This document shows positions 23,758-32,473 of a stretch of DNA of 64,000 bases, in pieces. The DNA comes from an uncultured Spirochaetaceae bacterium. Lineage in GTDB: Bacteria > Spirochaetota > Spirochaetia > Sphaerochaetales > Sphaerochaetaceae. Location of the stretch: NCBI GenBank assembly GCA_944389145.1, contig CALXLH010000010.1:1-64000 (forward strand). The letters are read 5' to 3'. Below the pieces are notes generated by a model, which worked only from the letters and a program-made list of their open reading frames with translations, was not told the DNA's origin and did no database searches. Each line of letters begins with the position of its first letter. Position 1 is the first letter of the stretch. Both the position numbers and the translations under genes were made by a program.

Positions 23758-25005
23758 ATGAAGAGAACATTAGCTGTCTTATTCTGTGTCCTTGCAGCAT
23801 TCATGCCGCTCTTTGCGGGCGGAAGCTCTGAATCAGCTGCCGATGAGGATGTCACGCTTACGGTCCTTTGGTTCAATGATGCCAATGAGTCCGAGGTATT
23901 TGAGGAGTGCATCCAGGATTTTCTTGCCGAGAATCCGAACGTTAAGGTAGATGTCCAGGTAGTCGCGTTCGGCGATTACCAGCAGAGGCTCAAGATGATG
24001 ATCAGCGGAGGAAACCCGCCTGACCTTGCAAGGCTCACGACCAGCGATGTCACCGTGCTTGCCTCTTCCCTGGCTCCTGTCGATCCGTATCTTGCTGATC
24101 CGGCAGCCACGAAGGCCGAGTTCATGCCTTCAATGCTTGCGTTCGTCCTTAACAAGGATGGAGAGATGATAGGATATCCCACGGAGGCTACTGCCAATGG
24201 AATGCTTGTGAACCTTACTGCATGGGAGAATGCCGGAATAGATGTTCGCGAACTGTCCAAGACCTGGACATGGCCAGAGTGGGAAGAGGCCGTCAAGAAG
24301 GTCATCGCAGCCAATGAGGGAATGGAGTATGGGCTTGCCGTCGATTACACGATGCACAGGTTCGCCACGCTCCTTTACCAGTTCGGAGGCAGCTTCATGA
24401 ATGAGGATCAGACCGCATTCGATATGGTAAAGCCAGAGAACATCGCCACGATTGAGTATTTCAAGCATCTCCATGACGAGGGCCTTGTCCCTGAGAGCGT
24501 ATGGCTCGGATCAGAGAATCCTGCGGAACTCTTCCAGGCCGGGCTTGTCGCCTGCCATATCGGCGGAAGCTGGAACATCAATACATACAATACGAATGTC
24601 AAGGATTTCGAATGGTGCGCGGTCAATTCCCCGAAGGGTGAGATCGTTTCCTCTGTCCCTGGCGGAAAGTTCATCGCGGCATTCAAGGATAGCGATCATC
24701 TTGAGGAGGCGATGGCCCTCATGGCCTCATTCTCGGACAAGCAGCACAATGAGCAGTACTGCCTTGGCACGTTCAACATCTCCTCCCGTACCGATGCGGA
24801 GATCGATTATCCTACCAATTCCGAGGATTTCGCCGTATTCCAGCAGGATCTCATGGCTACCCCTGCATTCACCGCTATCGAGTGGAGCAGCCCTGAGGTG
24901 ACCCAGAACTCAACGTTCATGCTTGAGCAGGTCGTACAGGCCCTCATGGGCAACATCACGGCTGAGCAGGCCTGCCAGAATATCCAGGACAGGATCGGAG
25001 GCTGA
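23758..25005 (+). CDS. Sugar ABC transporter substrate-binding protein
   Basis: The 415-residue protein belongs to SBP family 1 (MalE/UgpB type). The signal peptide ends in LFAGGSSESAAD with no lipobox cysteine, and the mature part begins with LTVLWFNDANESEVFEECI, typical of the family. AAGGAG lies just upstream of ATG 23758. It heads an operon with two permeases and a LacI gene and has an operator upstream. A hairpin follows the stop. Its ligand is unknown; the linked catabolic genes suggest an alpha-glycoside of glycerol. Confidence 0.92.
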   Translation: MKRTLAVLFCVLAAFMPLFAGGSSESAADEDVTLTVLWFNDANESEVFEECIQDFLAENPNVKVDVQVVAFGDYQQRLKMMISGGNPPDLARLTTSDVTVLASSLAPVDPYLADPAATKAEFMPSMLAFVLNKDGEMIGYPTEATANGMLVNLTAWENAGIDVRELSKTWTWPEWEEAVKKVIAANEGMEYGLAVDYTMHRFATLLYQFGGSFMNEDQTAFDMVKPENIATIEYFKHLHDEGLVPESVWLGSENPAELFQAGLVACHIGGSWNINTYNTNVKDFEWCAVNSPKGEIVSSVPGGKFIAAFKDSDHLEEAMALMASFSDKQHNEQYCLGTFNISSRTDAEIDYPTNSEDFAVFQQDLMATPAFTAIEWSSPEVTQNSTFMLEQVVQALMGNITAEQACQNIQDRIGG

Positions 25006-25023
25006 TAGCCGATGCCTCGCCTT

Positions 25024-25049
25024 CAGTGCCGGGGTGATTCCCGGCACTG
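25024..25049 (+). terminator. Hairpin between binding-protein and permease genes
   Basis: CAGTGCCGGG (25024-25033) pairs perfectly with CCCGGCACTG (25040-25049) over a 6-nt loop. There is no T run; it probably stabilises the upstream mRNA or attenuates transcription. Confidence 0.6.
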
Positions 25050-25077
25050 ATGCATTTATGAAGAAAAAGGAGTCCAG

Positions 25078-25998
25078 ATGAAAGCCAAGAAAGATGGTAG
25101 CGATGTCCGCATCAGGACGAAGGGTAATTTCAACCAGACCCTTGCTCCGATGCTCTTCCTGCTGCCGAATATGATCATATTCCTGCTGTTCATCATCATT
25201 CCCCTTTTCCAGGGGCTGAGGATGGCATTCATGGACTGGGGGATATTCGTGGAGCCTCAGTTCATCGGACTGGAGAACTTCAAGGACCTCTTCCATGACG
25301 AGGTCTTCCTCATAACGGTCAAGAACACGATCGTCTATTCATTCCTGACAGTCGTTCTGCTGACGGTGGTATCGCTATGCCTGGCGCTGATGCTCAGCCG
25401 CAATTCGATGAAGGGCGAGCGTGTCTTCCGCGCTGTCTTCTATATCCCATCGCTACTGTCGATGATCGCCGTAGGTATCGCATGGCGATTCATCCTTGGC
25501 GACGAGCTTGGAATCATAAACTATGTCATACGCAGCATCACGGGAGGACCGGGCGTCCAATGGCTCACTAACGGCACTCTTGCGATGATGTGCGTGATAA
25601 TCGTCTCGGTCTGGGCCAGTTCCGGTTATTACATGATAATGTTCATCAGCGGTCTCCAGGCCATACCAGGAGAGCTGTATGAGGCTGCGAGGATCGATGG
25701 ATCCTCTGCCTGGAGCACGTTCTGGCGCATCACGCTGCCCCTTCTCAAGAGTACCGTGCTCGTGGTGCTCGTCCTTGCGACGATCGCTTCCTTCAAGGCC
25801 TATGAGCTTATCGTGACCATGACGAAGGGCGGTCCTGGCTATGCGACGAAGTTCATCGTTCAGCAGGTATATCAGGTCGCGTTCCAGGAGGACAGGATGG
25901 GCTATGCCTCTGCGATGTCCATGATCCTTATGCTTATTATCGGCATCTTTACCCTTGTCCAGTTCAAGGTTGCCGGAAAGGATGGCCAGTATGACTAA
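25078..25998 (+). CDS. Sugar ABC transporter permease (MalF-type)
   Basis: The 306-residue protein has six hydrophobic segments after a basic cytoplasmic N-terminus. The EAA loop reads YEAARIDGSSAWSTFWRITL. AAAAAGGAG precedes ATG 25078. The last 8 nt overlap the second permease. No ATPase gene is in the operon. Confidence 0.93.
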   Translation: MKAKKDGSDVRIRTKGNFNQTLAPMLFLLPNMIIFLLFIIIPLFQGLRMAFMDWGIFVEPQFIGLENFKDLFHDEVFLITVKNTIVYSFLTVVLLTVVSLCLALMLSRNSMKGERVFRAVFYIPSLLSMIAVGIAWRFILGDELGIINYVIRSITGGPGVQWLTNGTLAMMCVIIVSVWASSGYYMIMFISGLQAIPGELYEAARIDGSSAWSTFWRITLPLLKSTVLVVLVLATIASFKAYELIVTMTKGGPGYATKFIVQQVYQVAFQEDRMGYASAMSMILMLIIGIFTLVQFKVAGKDGQYD

Positions 25999-26824
25999 TG
26001 TGAATTCACGCAAGGTTACGAACAATATCTTCCTGGTTATCCTGATCGTGCTTGCGGTCCTGTCGCTTTTCCCCGTGCTGTGGGTCGCTCTGTCATCATT
26101 CAAGCCGCAGAGCGAGCTGTTCCGTGTTCCGATGACGTTCCTTCCTGAGAGGTGGACGCTGGAGAACTACGCATCGGCCGTAAGCCAGGGTAATTTCGTC
26201 CGCTACTTCCTCAATACCGTCTTCGTGGCATGTACATCGACCGTGCTGTCGGTTCTTGTGAACATCATGGCTGGATACGCGCTTGCGAAATATATCTTCC
26301 CCGGGCGCAATATCATATTCGGCATAATGATCGCGACGCTTATGGTTCCGCTTCAGGTCATAATGATTCCTATCTTCATCCAGCTGAGGAACCTGGGGCT
26401 GCTGAACAACCTCTGGGGAATCATCATACCTCCAGCGGCTACGCCGACCGGAATCTTCCTTGCACGCCAGTATATGGTAAATCTCTCCAACTCGATGATC
26501 GAATCGGCGCGCATAGACGGTGCGAAGGAGCTGAGGATATTCGTGCAGCTCATCCTTCCGCTTTCCCAGCCTATCATCGCGACGATCACGATATTCTCAT
26601 TCATGTGGAGATGGAACGACTACCTCTGGCCGTTGATCGTCATAACCGATAATGATCTGATGACGATGCAGCAGGCGCTCGCGAACTTCGTCGGACAGCT
26701 GCAGATCAACTGGTCGAACCTTCTTGCTATGACCACGATATCGATAATCCCGGTCATGGTGGTGTTCTTTGCCTTCCAGCGCTTCTTCATGACTGGAATC
26801 ACGGCAGGATCTGTCAAAGGTTGA
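25991..26824 (+). CDS. Sugar ABC transporter permease (MalG-type)
   Basis: The 277-residue protein shows the EAA loop ESARIDGAKELRIFVQLILP and the MalG-type C-terminus FFMTGITAGSVKG. The start at 25991 (AAGGATGG just upstream) overlaps the first permease by 8 nt; a longer reading from 25955 is less likely. It is followed 15 nt later by the LacI gene. Confidence 0.92.
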   Translation: MTNVNSRKVTNNIFLVILIVLAVLSLFPVLWVALSSFKPQSELFRVPMTFLPERWTLENYASAVSQGNFVRYFLNTVFVACTSTVLSVLVNIMAGYALAKYIFPGRNIIFGIMIATLMVPLQVIMIPIFIQLRNLGLLNNLWGIIIPPAATPTGIFLARQYMVNLSNSMIESARIDGAKELRIFVQLILPLSQPIIATITIFSFMWRWNDYLWPLIVITDNDLMTMQQALANFVGQLQINWSNLLAMTTISIIPVMVVFFAFQRFFMTGITAGSVKG

Positions 26825-26839
26825 TGCAGGACCAGCCGT

Positions 26840-27844
26840 ATGCGTGATGGCAGGAACAGCGTTACTATCCTTGATGTCGCAAGCATGGCGGGAGTCTCTC
26901 CGTCAACCGTCACCCATGCCCTCAATGGCAAGAGGCCGGTGAAGGAGGAGACGAAGAAGCGCATCAAGATGGCTATTGATGCTCTGGGATACGTTCCGTC
27001 ATGGAACGCATCCCGGCTCAAGGGCCGCTTCAGCGGAGTCATCGGATGCATTGCCTCTGATATCAGCGATTCATTCGTGAATCAGATCGTCAAGGGGATA
27101 GAGCATGGACTCATCAGGGGAGAGGAGACGCTTATCTTCGTCTCGCTCTTCGAGTTCGATGGTGATTTCGAGGCTGCCTTCCGCTTTCTTCTCAGCCATG
27201 ACATCGATGGCCTCCTCATCTGCTATCATATCCCGCCTGATAAGGTGATGGCAATGAGAGGAGGCATTCCGGTGGTATCGCTGAACATGGAACTCAGCGA
27301 CCATGTCTCTGTCATCGTGAACAGCGAGAGCGGAGGAAGGCGTGCGGCAGACCATCTGTATGACGTTGGCGTGCGGCATCCGGCCGTCATCTGCGGTCCG
27401 GAGGACAGGGCAAGCGCCCAGACGAGGCTCGATGCCTTCCTCCGGAGGATAGGGCAGCTCGGGCTTCAGAGACCTGAAGATGTATATTTCGGCGAATATG
27501 ACGTATCCCACGGCTATGAGGCATGCCAGGCAATCCTGAGATCGGGATACCGCTTTGACGGTCTTTTTGCAGAGAACGATTATATCGCGGCGGGTGCGAT
27601 CACGGCGCTTTCCGAGCATGGCATCAGGGTTCCTGAGGATGTCAAGGTGGTTGGTTTCGATAACAGGGAGTTCTCCTCATTCTGGAATCCTCCCATCACG
27701 ACGTTCAATATACCGCTGCAGGATATAGGGATGATCGGGATAGGACTGCTGAGGAGCCTTATCGCATCATCGACGACGAGCATACGCAGGCGCTGCGTTA
27801 TGGAGCCTGATCTGATCGTGCGGCGCAGCACCTTTGCAGGATGA
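26840..27844 (+). CDS. LacI family transcriptional regulator
   Basis: The 334-residue repressor has an N-terminal helix-turn-helix (TILDVASMAGVSPSTVTHAL, about residues 9-28), a hinge helix and a periplasmic-binding-protein-like sensor domain. It lies between the importer and the glycosidase operon, and both flanking promoters carry matching operators (23683-23700 and 27894-27911). It very likely represses both until the imported sugar is present. The operator at 27894 sits at the predicted transcription start, which fits steric repression. Confidence 0.93.
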   Translation: MRDGRNSVTILDVASMAGVSPSTVTHALNGKRPVKEETKKRIKMAIDALGYVPSWNASRLKGRFSGVIGCIASDISDSFVNQIVKGIEHGLIRGEETLIFVSLFEFDGDFEAAFRFLLSHDIDGLLICYHIPPDKVMAMRGGIPVVSLNMELSDHVSVIVNSESGGRRAADHLYDVGVRHPAVICGPEDRASAQTRLDAFLRRIGQLGLQRPEDVYFGEYDVSHGYEACQAILRSGYRFDGLFAENDYIAAGAITALSEHGIRVPEDVKVVGFDNREFSSFWNPPITTFNIPLQDIGMIGIGLLRSLIASSTTSIRRRCVMEPDLIVRRSTFAG

Positions 27845-27863
27845 GATATGGCAAATGTCTTCG

Positions 27864-27891
27864 TTGACATCTGGCCATAGTGGGATATAAT
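27864..27891 (+). promoter_or_regulatory. Consensus promoter of GH31/glycerol operon
   Basis: Perfect TTGACA (27864-27869) and perfect TATAAT (27886-27891) are separated by 16 bp. Transcription should start near 27898, inside the operator. Confidence 0.85.
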
Positions 27892-27893
27892 TT

Positions 27894-27911
27894 TATCAAA
27901 ACGTTTTGATA
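27894..27911. promoter_or_regulatory. Perfect LacI-type operator
   Basis: TATCAAAACGTTTTGATA is a perfect 18-bp palindrome with the central CG typical of LacI-family sites. It covers the predicted transcription start of the operon that begins with the GH31 gene. Confidence 0.88.
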
Positions 27912-27928
27912 TCATTTGCGGAGAGCAT

Positions 27929-30241
27929 ATGAAGTACCAGATACTGAATCTAAGAAGCGTAGAGGAAAAGGAGGGGAGATATCTCTTCCACGGAGATGAT
28001 GGCAGTATAGCTATCTCATTCATAAACAATAAGATAGTCAAGATTGAGTATCTTTTCGGCAAGTTAGCCCCATCTCCTGATATGAGCCTTGCCGAGCATG
28101 TCATGACCCCATCCCTTCCGGATCCTGCCAAGGCAGTGGTCATGGATGAGGGTGGAGCATACCGGCTTTCCTGCGGGGATCTCTCGGTTACGCTGGAGCG
28201 TGGCAACGCCTGCTTCGCCGTCTATTACAAGGGCGTGCTGCAGCATGGCGGCAATATCGGTAATTCGGATACCGTCGTTCCTTCGTCGCAGGTCAGGGGC
28301 TTTGCCAGGGATGGACGCAATCTCTATGCCCGATTCAACTTCCCTGTAGGCAGGGAGGATGAGTTCTACGGGCTGGGAGACAAGACCGGCCGTCCTGACA
28401 GGAGAGGGAGGCGCTTCATGATGTTCAACAGGGATTCCCTGGGCTATGATGCATCCCGTACCGATCCGATGTACAAGTCGGTCCCGTTCTTCATCCGCAT
28501 GAACAGGAAGATGGGGGTCCTTGCCGGCATCTTCATTCCCGCCTCGCTTATCGACTACGTGGATTTCGCCCGCGAGAGCGAATTCTATTATAGCTGGCAG
28601 GTCGAGGATGGCCCATATTCCTACTACGTCATCGCTGGGGACGGATACAAGGATATTGTGAGCGGCTATATGTCGCTCACGGGGCTTCCGTACCTTCCTC
28701 CGCTCTATAGCTTCGGATTCTTTGCCTCCTCGATGAACTATGCAGATCCCGATGACTCTGCAGAGAGGATCACGCGCTACTTCTCGCGTGTCGAGGAGCA
28801 TGGGATACCATGCGAAGGGCTCTACTTCTCAAGCGGTTATCTCCGTGCCGATGACGGCAAGCGCTATGCCTTCGTATGGAACAGGCGCAAGTTCCCTGAT
28901 CCGAAGGCCTTTGTCGAGTCATTCAAGAAGAGAGGGTATCACTTCTGCATGAATCTCAAGCCTGGCATTCTCAAGACTCATCCATGGTATGACGAGCTTG
29001 CAAGGAAGGGCTACTTCATCAAGGGTGAGGACGGCAAGCCCTATGTGGACTTCTTCTGGGGAGGGCCTGCGTCCCTTGTCGATTTCGCCAATCCTGAGGC
29101 GGCAGCCTGGTGGAAGGGAGAGCTGAAGAAGCAGTATATCGATAATGGATGCTCAGGCATCTGGAACGACAATAACGAGTTCGAGATGGAAGACACCGAG
29201 ATAGACAGCTACCGCATACGTACGGTGCTTCCTGTGCTCATGTGCCGCCTCTCTGCGGAGGCGTTCGAGGAGACGACCCCCGGAAAGCGCGGCTGGATAT
29301 ACTCACGGAGCGGCTATGCAGGCATCCAGCGCTATGCCCGTACCTGGTCCGGCGATAACTGCAGCGACTGGGTGTCATATAAGAATAACCAGTACATGAG
29401 CGTAGGCTTCGGCCTCTCTGGAATGCCGTACTATGGCCATGACCTCGGCGGCTTCTATGGCGACCCGCCTTCTGAGGAGCTGCTGATCAGAAGCTGCCAG
29501 AGCGCAGTCTTCCAGCCCCGGTTCGTCATACACTCATGGCGTGAGGATGGCAATCCCACAGAGCCCTGGACATATCCTGATGCGCTCGACCCGATCCGCT
29601 CGTTGATAAAGGAGCATTACCGCTTCATGCCTTATATCTATTCGGAGGCTATACATACGGCTCTTAGCGGCATCCCGATGGACCGCAGCCTCCATCTTGA
29701 GTTCCCCGATGATGAGGCTATCAGGGATGATGATATCCCCTCGCTCTTCGGTGATAGCGTCATAAAGGTACCGGTCGTCGATGAGGGAGCAGAGAGCGTG
29801 AGCGTCAGCCTGCCGTCGTCCGCGTCATGGTACGACGGACGTACGGGTAAGAGGACGGAAGGCGGCACCATCACTGTCGATGCGCCTCTCGATGGACACG
29901 CTATCTGGTTTGCCCGCGAAGGCTCTGCGATAGCCACATCGCCTGAGGCCGGCAGGCTGGACGGGCCATTCCGCCGCACGCGCTTCCTTGTCTTCCCCGG
30001 CGGATGTGAACGTACTACGGATTACTATGAGGATGATGGCGAGACGGTGCTGGACAGGGGGGCATATAACCACTGGAGGATAACGGTAGGTTCCGGATAT
30101 GTCACATTCGCCCTCGTAAGGAAGGGACTGAAGGCATCGGGACGCTTGTTCGAGGTCGGTGATGAGTCATTCGATCCTGACAGCCTCATGGAAGGTGAGA
30201 GCAGGGAGATCGCAGTATCGATGGGGGAGGTGCTGCTGTGA
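27929..30241 (+). CDS. GH31 family glycosidase
   Basis: The 770-residue retaining glycosidase has an N-terminal beta-sandwich, a TIM barrel and C-terminal beta domains. The nucleophile is D414 in IWNDNNEF, the GH31 WxDxNE motif, and the likely acid/base is D476 in RTWSGDN. There is no signal peptide, so it acts in the cytoplasm on imported sugar. GH31 includes alpha-glucosidases, alpha-galactosidases, alpha-xylosidases and sulfoquinovosidases; the motif here lacks the DFGE form I associate with sulfoquinovosidase. It is the first gene of an operon with two dehydrogenases and glycerol catabolism genes. Its stop overlaps the next GTG start. Confidence 0.9.
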   Translation: MKYQILNLRSVEEKEGRYLFHGDDGSIAISFINNKIVKIEYLFGKLAPSPDMSLAEHVMTPSLPDPAKAVVMDEGGAYRLSCGDLSVTLERGNACFAVYYKGVLQHGGNIGNSDTVVPSSQVRGFARDGRNLYARFNFPVGREDEFYGLGDKTGRPDRRGRRFMMFNRDSLGYDASRTDPMYKSVPFFIRMNRKMGVLAGIFIPASLIDYVDFARESEFYYSWQVEDGPYSYYVIAGDGYKDIVSGYMSLTGLPYLPPLYSFGFFASSMNYADPDDSAERITRYFSRVEEHGIPCEGLYFSSGYLRADDGKRYAFVWNRRKFPDPKAFVESFKKRGYHFCMNLKPGILKTHPWYDELARKGYFIKGEDGKPYVDFFWGGPASLVDFANPEAAAWWKGELKKQYIDNGCSGIWNDNNEFEMEDTEIDSYRIRTVLPVLMCRLSAEAFEETTPGKRGWIYSRSGYAGIQRYARTWSGDNCSDWVSYKNNQYMSVGFGLSGMPYYGHDLGGFYGDPPSEELLIRSCQSAVFQPRFVIHSWREDGNPTEPWTYPDALDPIRSLIKEHYRFMPYIYSEAIHTALSGIPMDRSLHLEFPDDEAIRDDDIPSLFGDSVIKVPVVDEGAESVSVSLPSSASWYDGRTGKRTEGGTITVDAPLDGHAIWFAREGSAIATSPEAGRLDGPFRRTRFLVFPGGCERTTDYYEDDGETVLDRGAYNHWRITVGSGYVTFALVRKGLKASGRLFEVGDESFDPDSLMEGESREIAVSMGEVLL

Positions 30242-31389
30242 GACAGCTTGGCGTAGCGATAATCGGCACGGGGAATATCGCACCGAGCCATGTAGAGGGG
30301 TATCTTGCCTTCCCTGACAGGTGCAGGATCGTAGCCCTCTGCGACATATTCGAGGACAAGGCGAAGGCCTTTGCCGCGAGGTTCGGGCTCGCTGGCTGCC
30401 TTATAACCGCGGATTACAAGGAGCTTCTGGATCGTGATGACATCGATCTGGTGTCGGTATGCCTGCCTCCCTCGCTCCATGCCGAGGTAAGCATAGCCTT
30501 CATGGAGAATGGCAAGGACGTGCTGTGCGAGAAGCCGATGGCGTCATCGCTGGAGGAGGCTGACCTGATGAATGAGGCACAGAAGCGCACCGGGCGCATC
30601 CTTTCGATAATCTCGCAGAACAGGTATCGCAACAGCCTTCATAAGGTAAAGAGGCTCCTTGATTCAGGCATCCTCGGCCGTGTGCTCTATACGAAGGTCA
30701 ACTCCTTCTGGTTCAGGGGTACGAATTACTATACGCTCTGGTGGAGGGGAACCTGGGCGAACGAGGGGGGCGGCTGCACGCTTAATCACGCGGTGCATCA
30801 GATCGATCTCCTGAACTATCTCGTAGGCAAGCCGGAGTCGATCATATCGGTCATGGGAAACGTGGCCCATGATAACTCAGAGGTAGAGGATATCTCTATG
30901 TCCCTCCTTCGCTATCCTGGGGCATTCGGAGAGATCAACGTATCGCTGTTCAACCATGATGAGCGGCAGGAGTTCGAGATCGTTACCGAGAGGGCTACTG
31001 TCACCGTACCCTGGTCAGTTCATTCGGTGAAGCAGCTTCCCAATGGATTCTTCGAGCCCGATCCTGATACGGAGCAGGAGCTGCAGGAGGCTTATGATGG
31101 CATCCCTGATCTGGAGCATGAGGGGCATGCTGCCCAGATCGGCAATGTGCTGAGGACCATTGCAGGCGAGGATTCGCTGCTTATCGATGGAAACGCGGGA
31201 CGCGATGCGCTTGACGTGATCTATGGCATATACCAGAGCGCTGTCGAGAGGAGCGAGGTAGCGCTTCCTGTGGGCAGGGAATCGTCATTCTATACGAAGG
31301 ATGGCGTGCTGAAGGCTGCTCCGAGATTCTATGAGAAATCCGCATCGGTAGATAATATCGACGGCGATATAACGCTGGGGAGGAACTAG
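30238..31389 (+). CDS. Gfo/Idh/MocA family oxidoreductase (first)
   Basis: The 383-residue NAD(P)-dependent oxidoreductase has a Rossmann start (VAIIGTGNIAPSHVEGY) and the CEKPMASSLEEA motif, whose lysine (in EKP) takes part in catalysis. The start is GTG, overlapping the GH31 stop as GTGA. The family oxidises sugar hydroxyls or keto-reduces them, and some members work together with glycosidases through 3-keto sugars. Its exact substrate is unknown. Confidence 0.9.
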   Translation: MRQLGVAIIGTGNIAPSHVEGYLAFPDRCRIVALCDIFEDKAKAFAARFGLAGCLITADYKELLDRDDIDLVSVCLPPSLHAEVSIAFMENGKDVLCEKPMASSLEEADLMNEAQKRTGRILSIISQNRYRNSLHKVKRLLDSGILGRVLYTKVNSFWFRGTNYYTLWWRGTWANEGGGCTLNHAVHQIDLLNYLVGKPESIISVMGNVAHDNSEVEDISMSLLRYPGAFGEINVSLFNHDERQEFEIVTERATVTVPWSVHSVKQLPNGFFEPDPDTEQELQEAYDGIPDLEHEGHAAQIGNVLRTIAGEDSLLIDGNAGRDALDVIYGIYQSAVERSEVALPVGRESSFYTKDGVLKAAPRFYEKSASVDNIDGDITLGRN

Positions 31390-31390
31390 G

Positions 31391-32464
31391 ATGGATAACA
31401 GGGAGAACGGGATGAACTATGCCCCGGAGGGTAAGTCACGCCCTGTGGTAAGGCCAGGGGAGTTCAAGGTCGGTGTGATCGGACTTGATCATGGCCATAT
31501 ATTCGGGATGACGAAGGGACTGAGGGAGGCCGGTGCTGATATCGTGGCAGCCTATGATCCGGATCCGGCCAAGGTCGAGGCTTTCCGGAAGGAGTTTCCT
31601 GAGGCCCGGGCCGCGGCAGGAGAGGAAGAGATCCTCTCTGATCCGTCGATCGCCCTTGTATCATGCGCATCGATCGCCTCTGACAGGGCTGCCGTGGGCA
31701 TGAAGGTGCTTGCCGCCGGTAAGGACTTCTTCTCCGATAAGCCCCCATTCGTGCGTCAGGAACAGGTCGATGCTGCCCGTGAGATGGTGAGGAAGACGGG
31801 TCGTAGATGGTTCGTCTACTATAGCGAGCGCCTTCATGTGGAGGCTGCGGTCTATGCCGAGCGCCTCATCAATGAGGGTGCGATAGGAGATGTCGTGGAG
31901 ATAAGGGGCTGGGGGCCGCACAGGATAGGGCTCTTCCCTCGTCCTGACTGGTTCTACGTCAAGGAGCAGTATGGCGGCATCCTTACGGATATAGGATCGC
32001 ACCAGCTTGAGCAGATGCTGACATACGCCCATGCCAAGGATGCCCGGCTAATATCAAGCAGGGTCGGCAATCTGCATCATCACGATCACCCGGGACTTGA
32101 GGATTTCGGAGATGCGACCTTCGTTACCGATAACGGCATCCCCTGCTATGTCAACGTAGACTGGTTCACGCCCCTTGGGCTCGGCACCTGGGGAGATGGA
32201 AGGATCATAGTCATCGGCAGCAAGGGGTATCTTGAGCTGCGCAAGTATATAGACGTGGCTGCGGAGAACACCCCTGACCATGTGATCCTCGTGGATGATA
32301 AGGGCGAGCATCATTTCAGGGTACATGGGCAGGTCGGCTATCCGTACTTCGGCGCGATGATACTCGACTGCATCAACAGGACGGAGCATGCGATAAGCCA
32401 GGAGCATATCTTCAGAGCCATCGAGCTCGCGATAGAGGCAGAGACCAAGGCCATACGCATCTGA
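31391..32464 (+). CDS. Gfo/Idh/MocA family oxidoreductase (second)
   Basis: The 357-residue protein has a Rossmann segment FKVGVIGLDHGHIFGMTKGL after a 27-residue N-terminal extension. The catalytic lysine motif is altered: SDKPPFV replaces the usual EKP(L/M)A. It starts 1 nt after the first dehydrogenase with a good ribosome site. Paired genes of this family often act in sequence on one sugar. Confidence 0.88.
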   Translation: MDNRENGMNYAPEGKSRPVVRPGEFKVGVIGLDHGHIFGMTKGLREAGADIVAAYDPDPAKVEAFRKEFPEARAAAGEEEILSDPSIALVSCASIASDRAAVGMKVLAAGKDFFSDKPPFVRQEQVDAAREMVRKTGRRWFVYYSERLHVEAAVYAERLINEGAIGDVVEIRGWGPHRIGLFPRPDWFYVKEQYGGILTDIGSHQLEQMLTYAHAKDARLISSRVGNLHHHDHPGLEDFGDATFVTDNGIPCYVNVDWFTPLGLGTWGDGRIIVIGSKGYLELRKYIDVAAENTPDHVILVDDKGEHHFRVHGQVGYPYFGAMILDCINRTEHAISQEHIFRAIELAIEAETKAIRI

Positions 32465-32473
32465 GGGAGGAAT

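Noticed and set aside
27929-30241. GH31 protein as a sulfoquinovosidase
   Set aside because: The nucleophile region reads WNDNNE rather than the DFGE type I associate with sulfoquinovosidases, and no sulfosugar-specific enzymes are linked; kept only as one option for the substrate.
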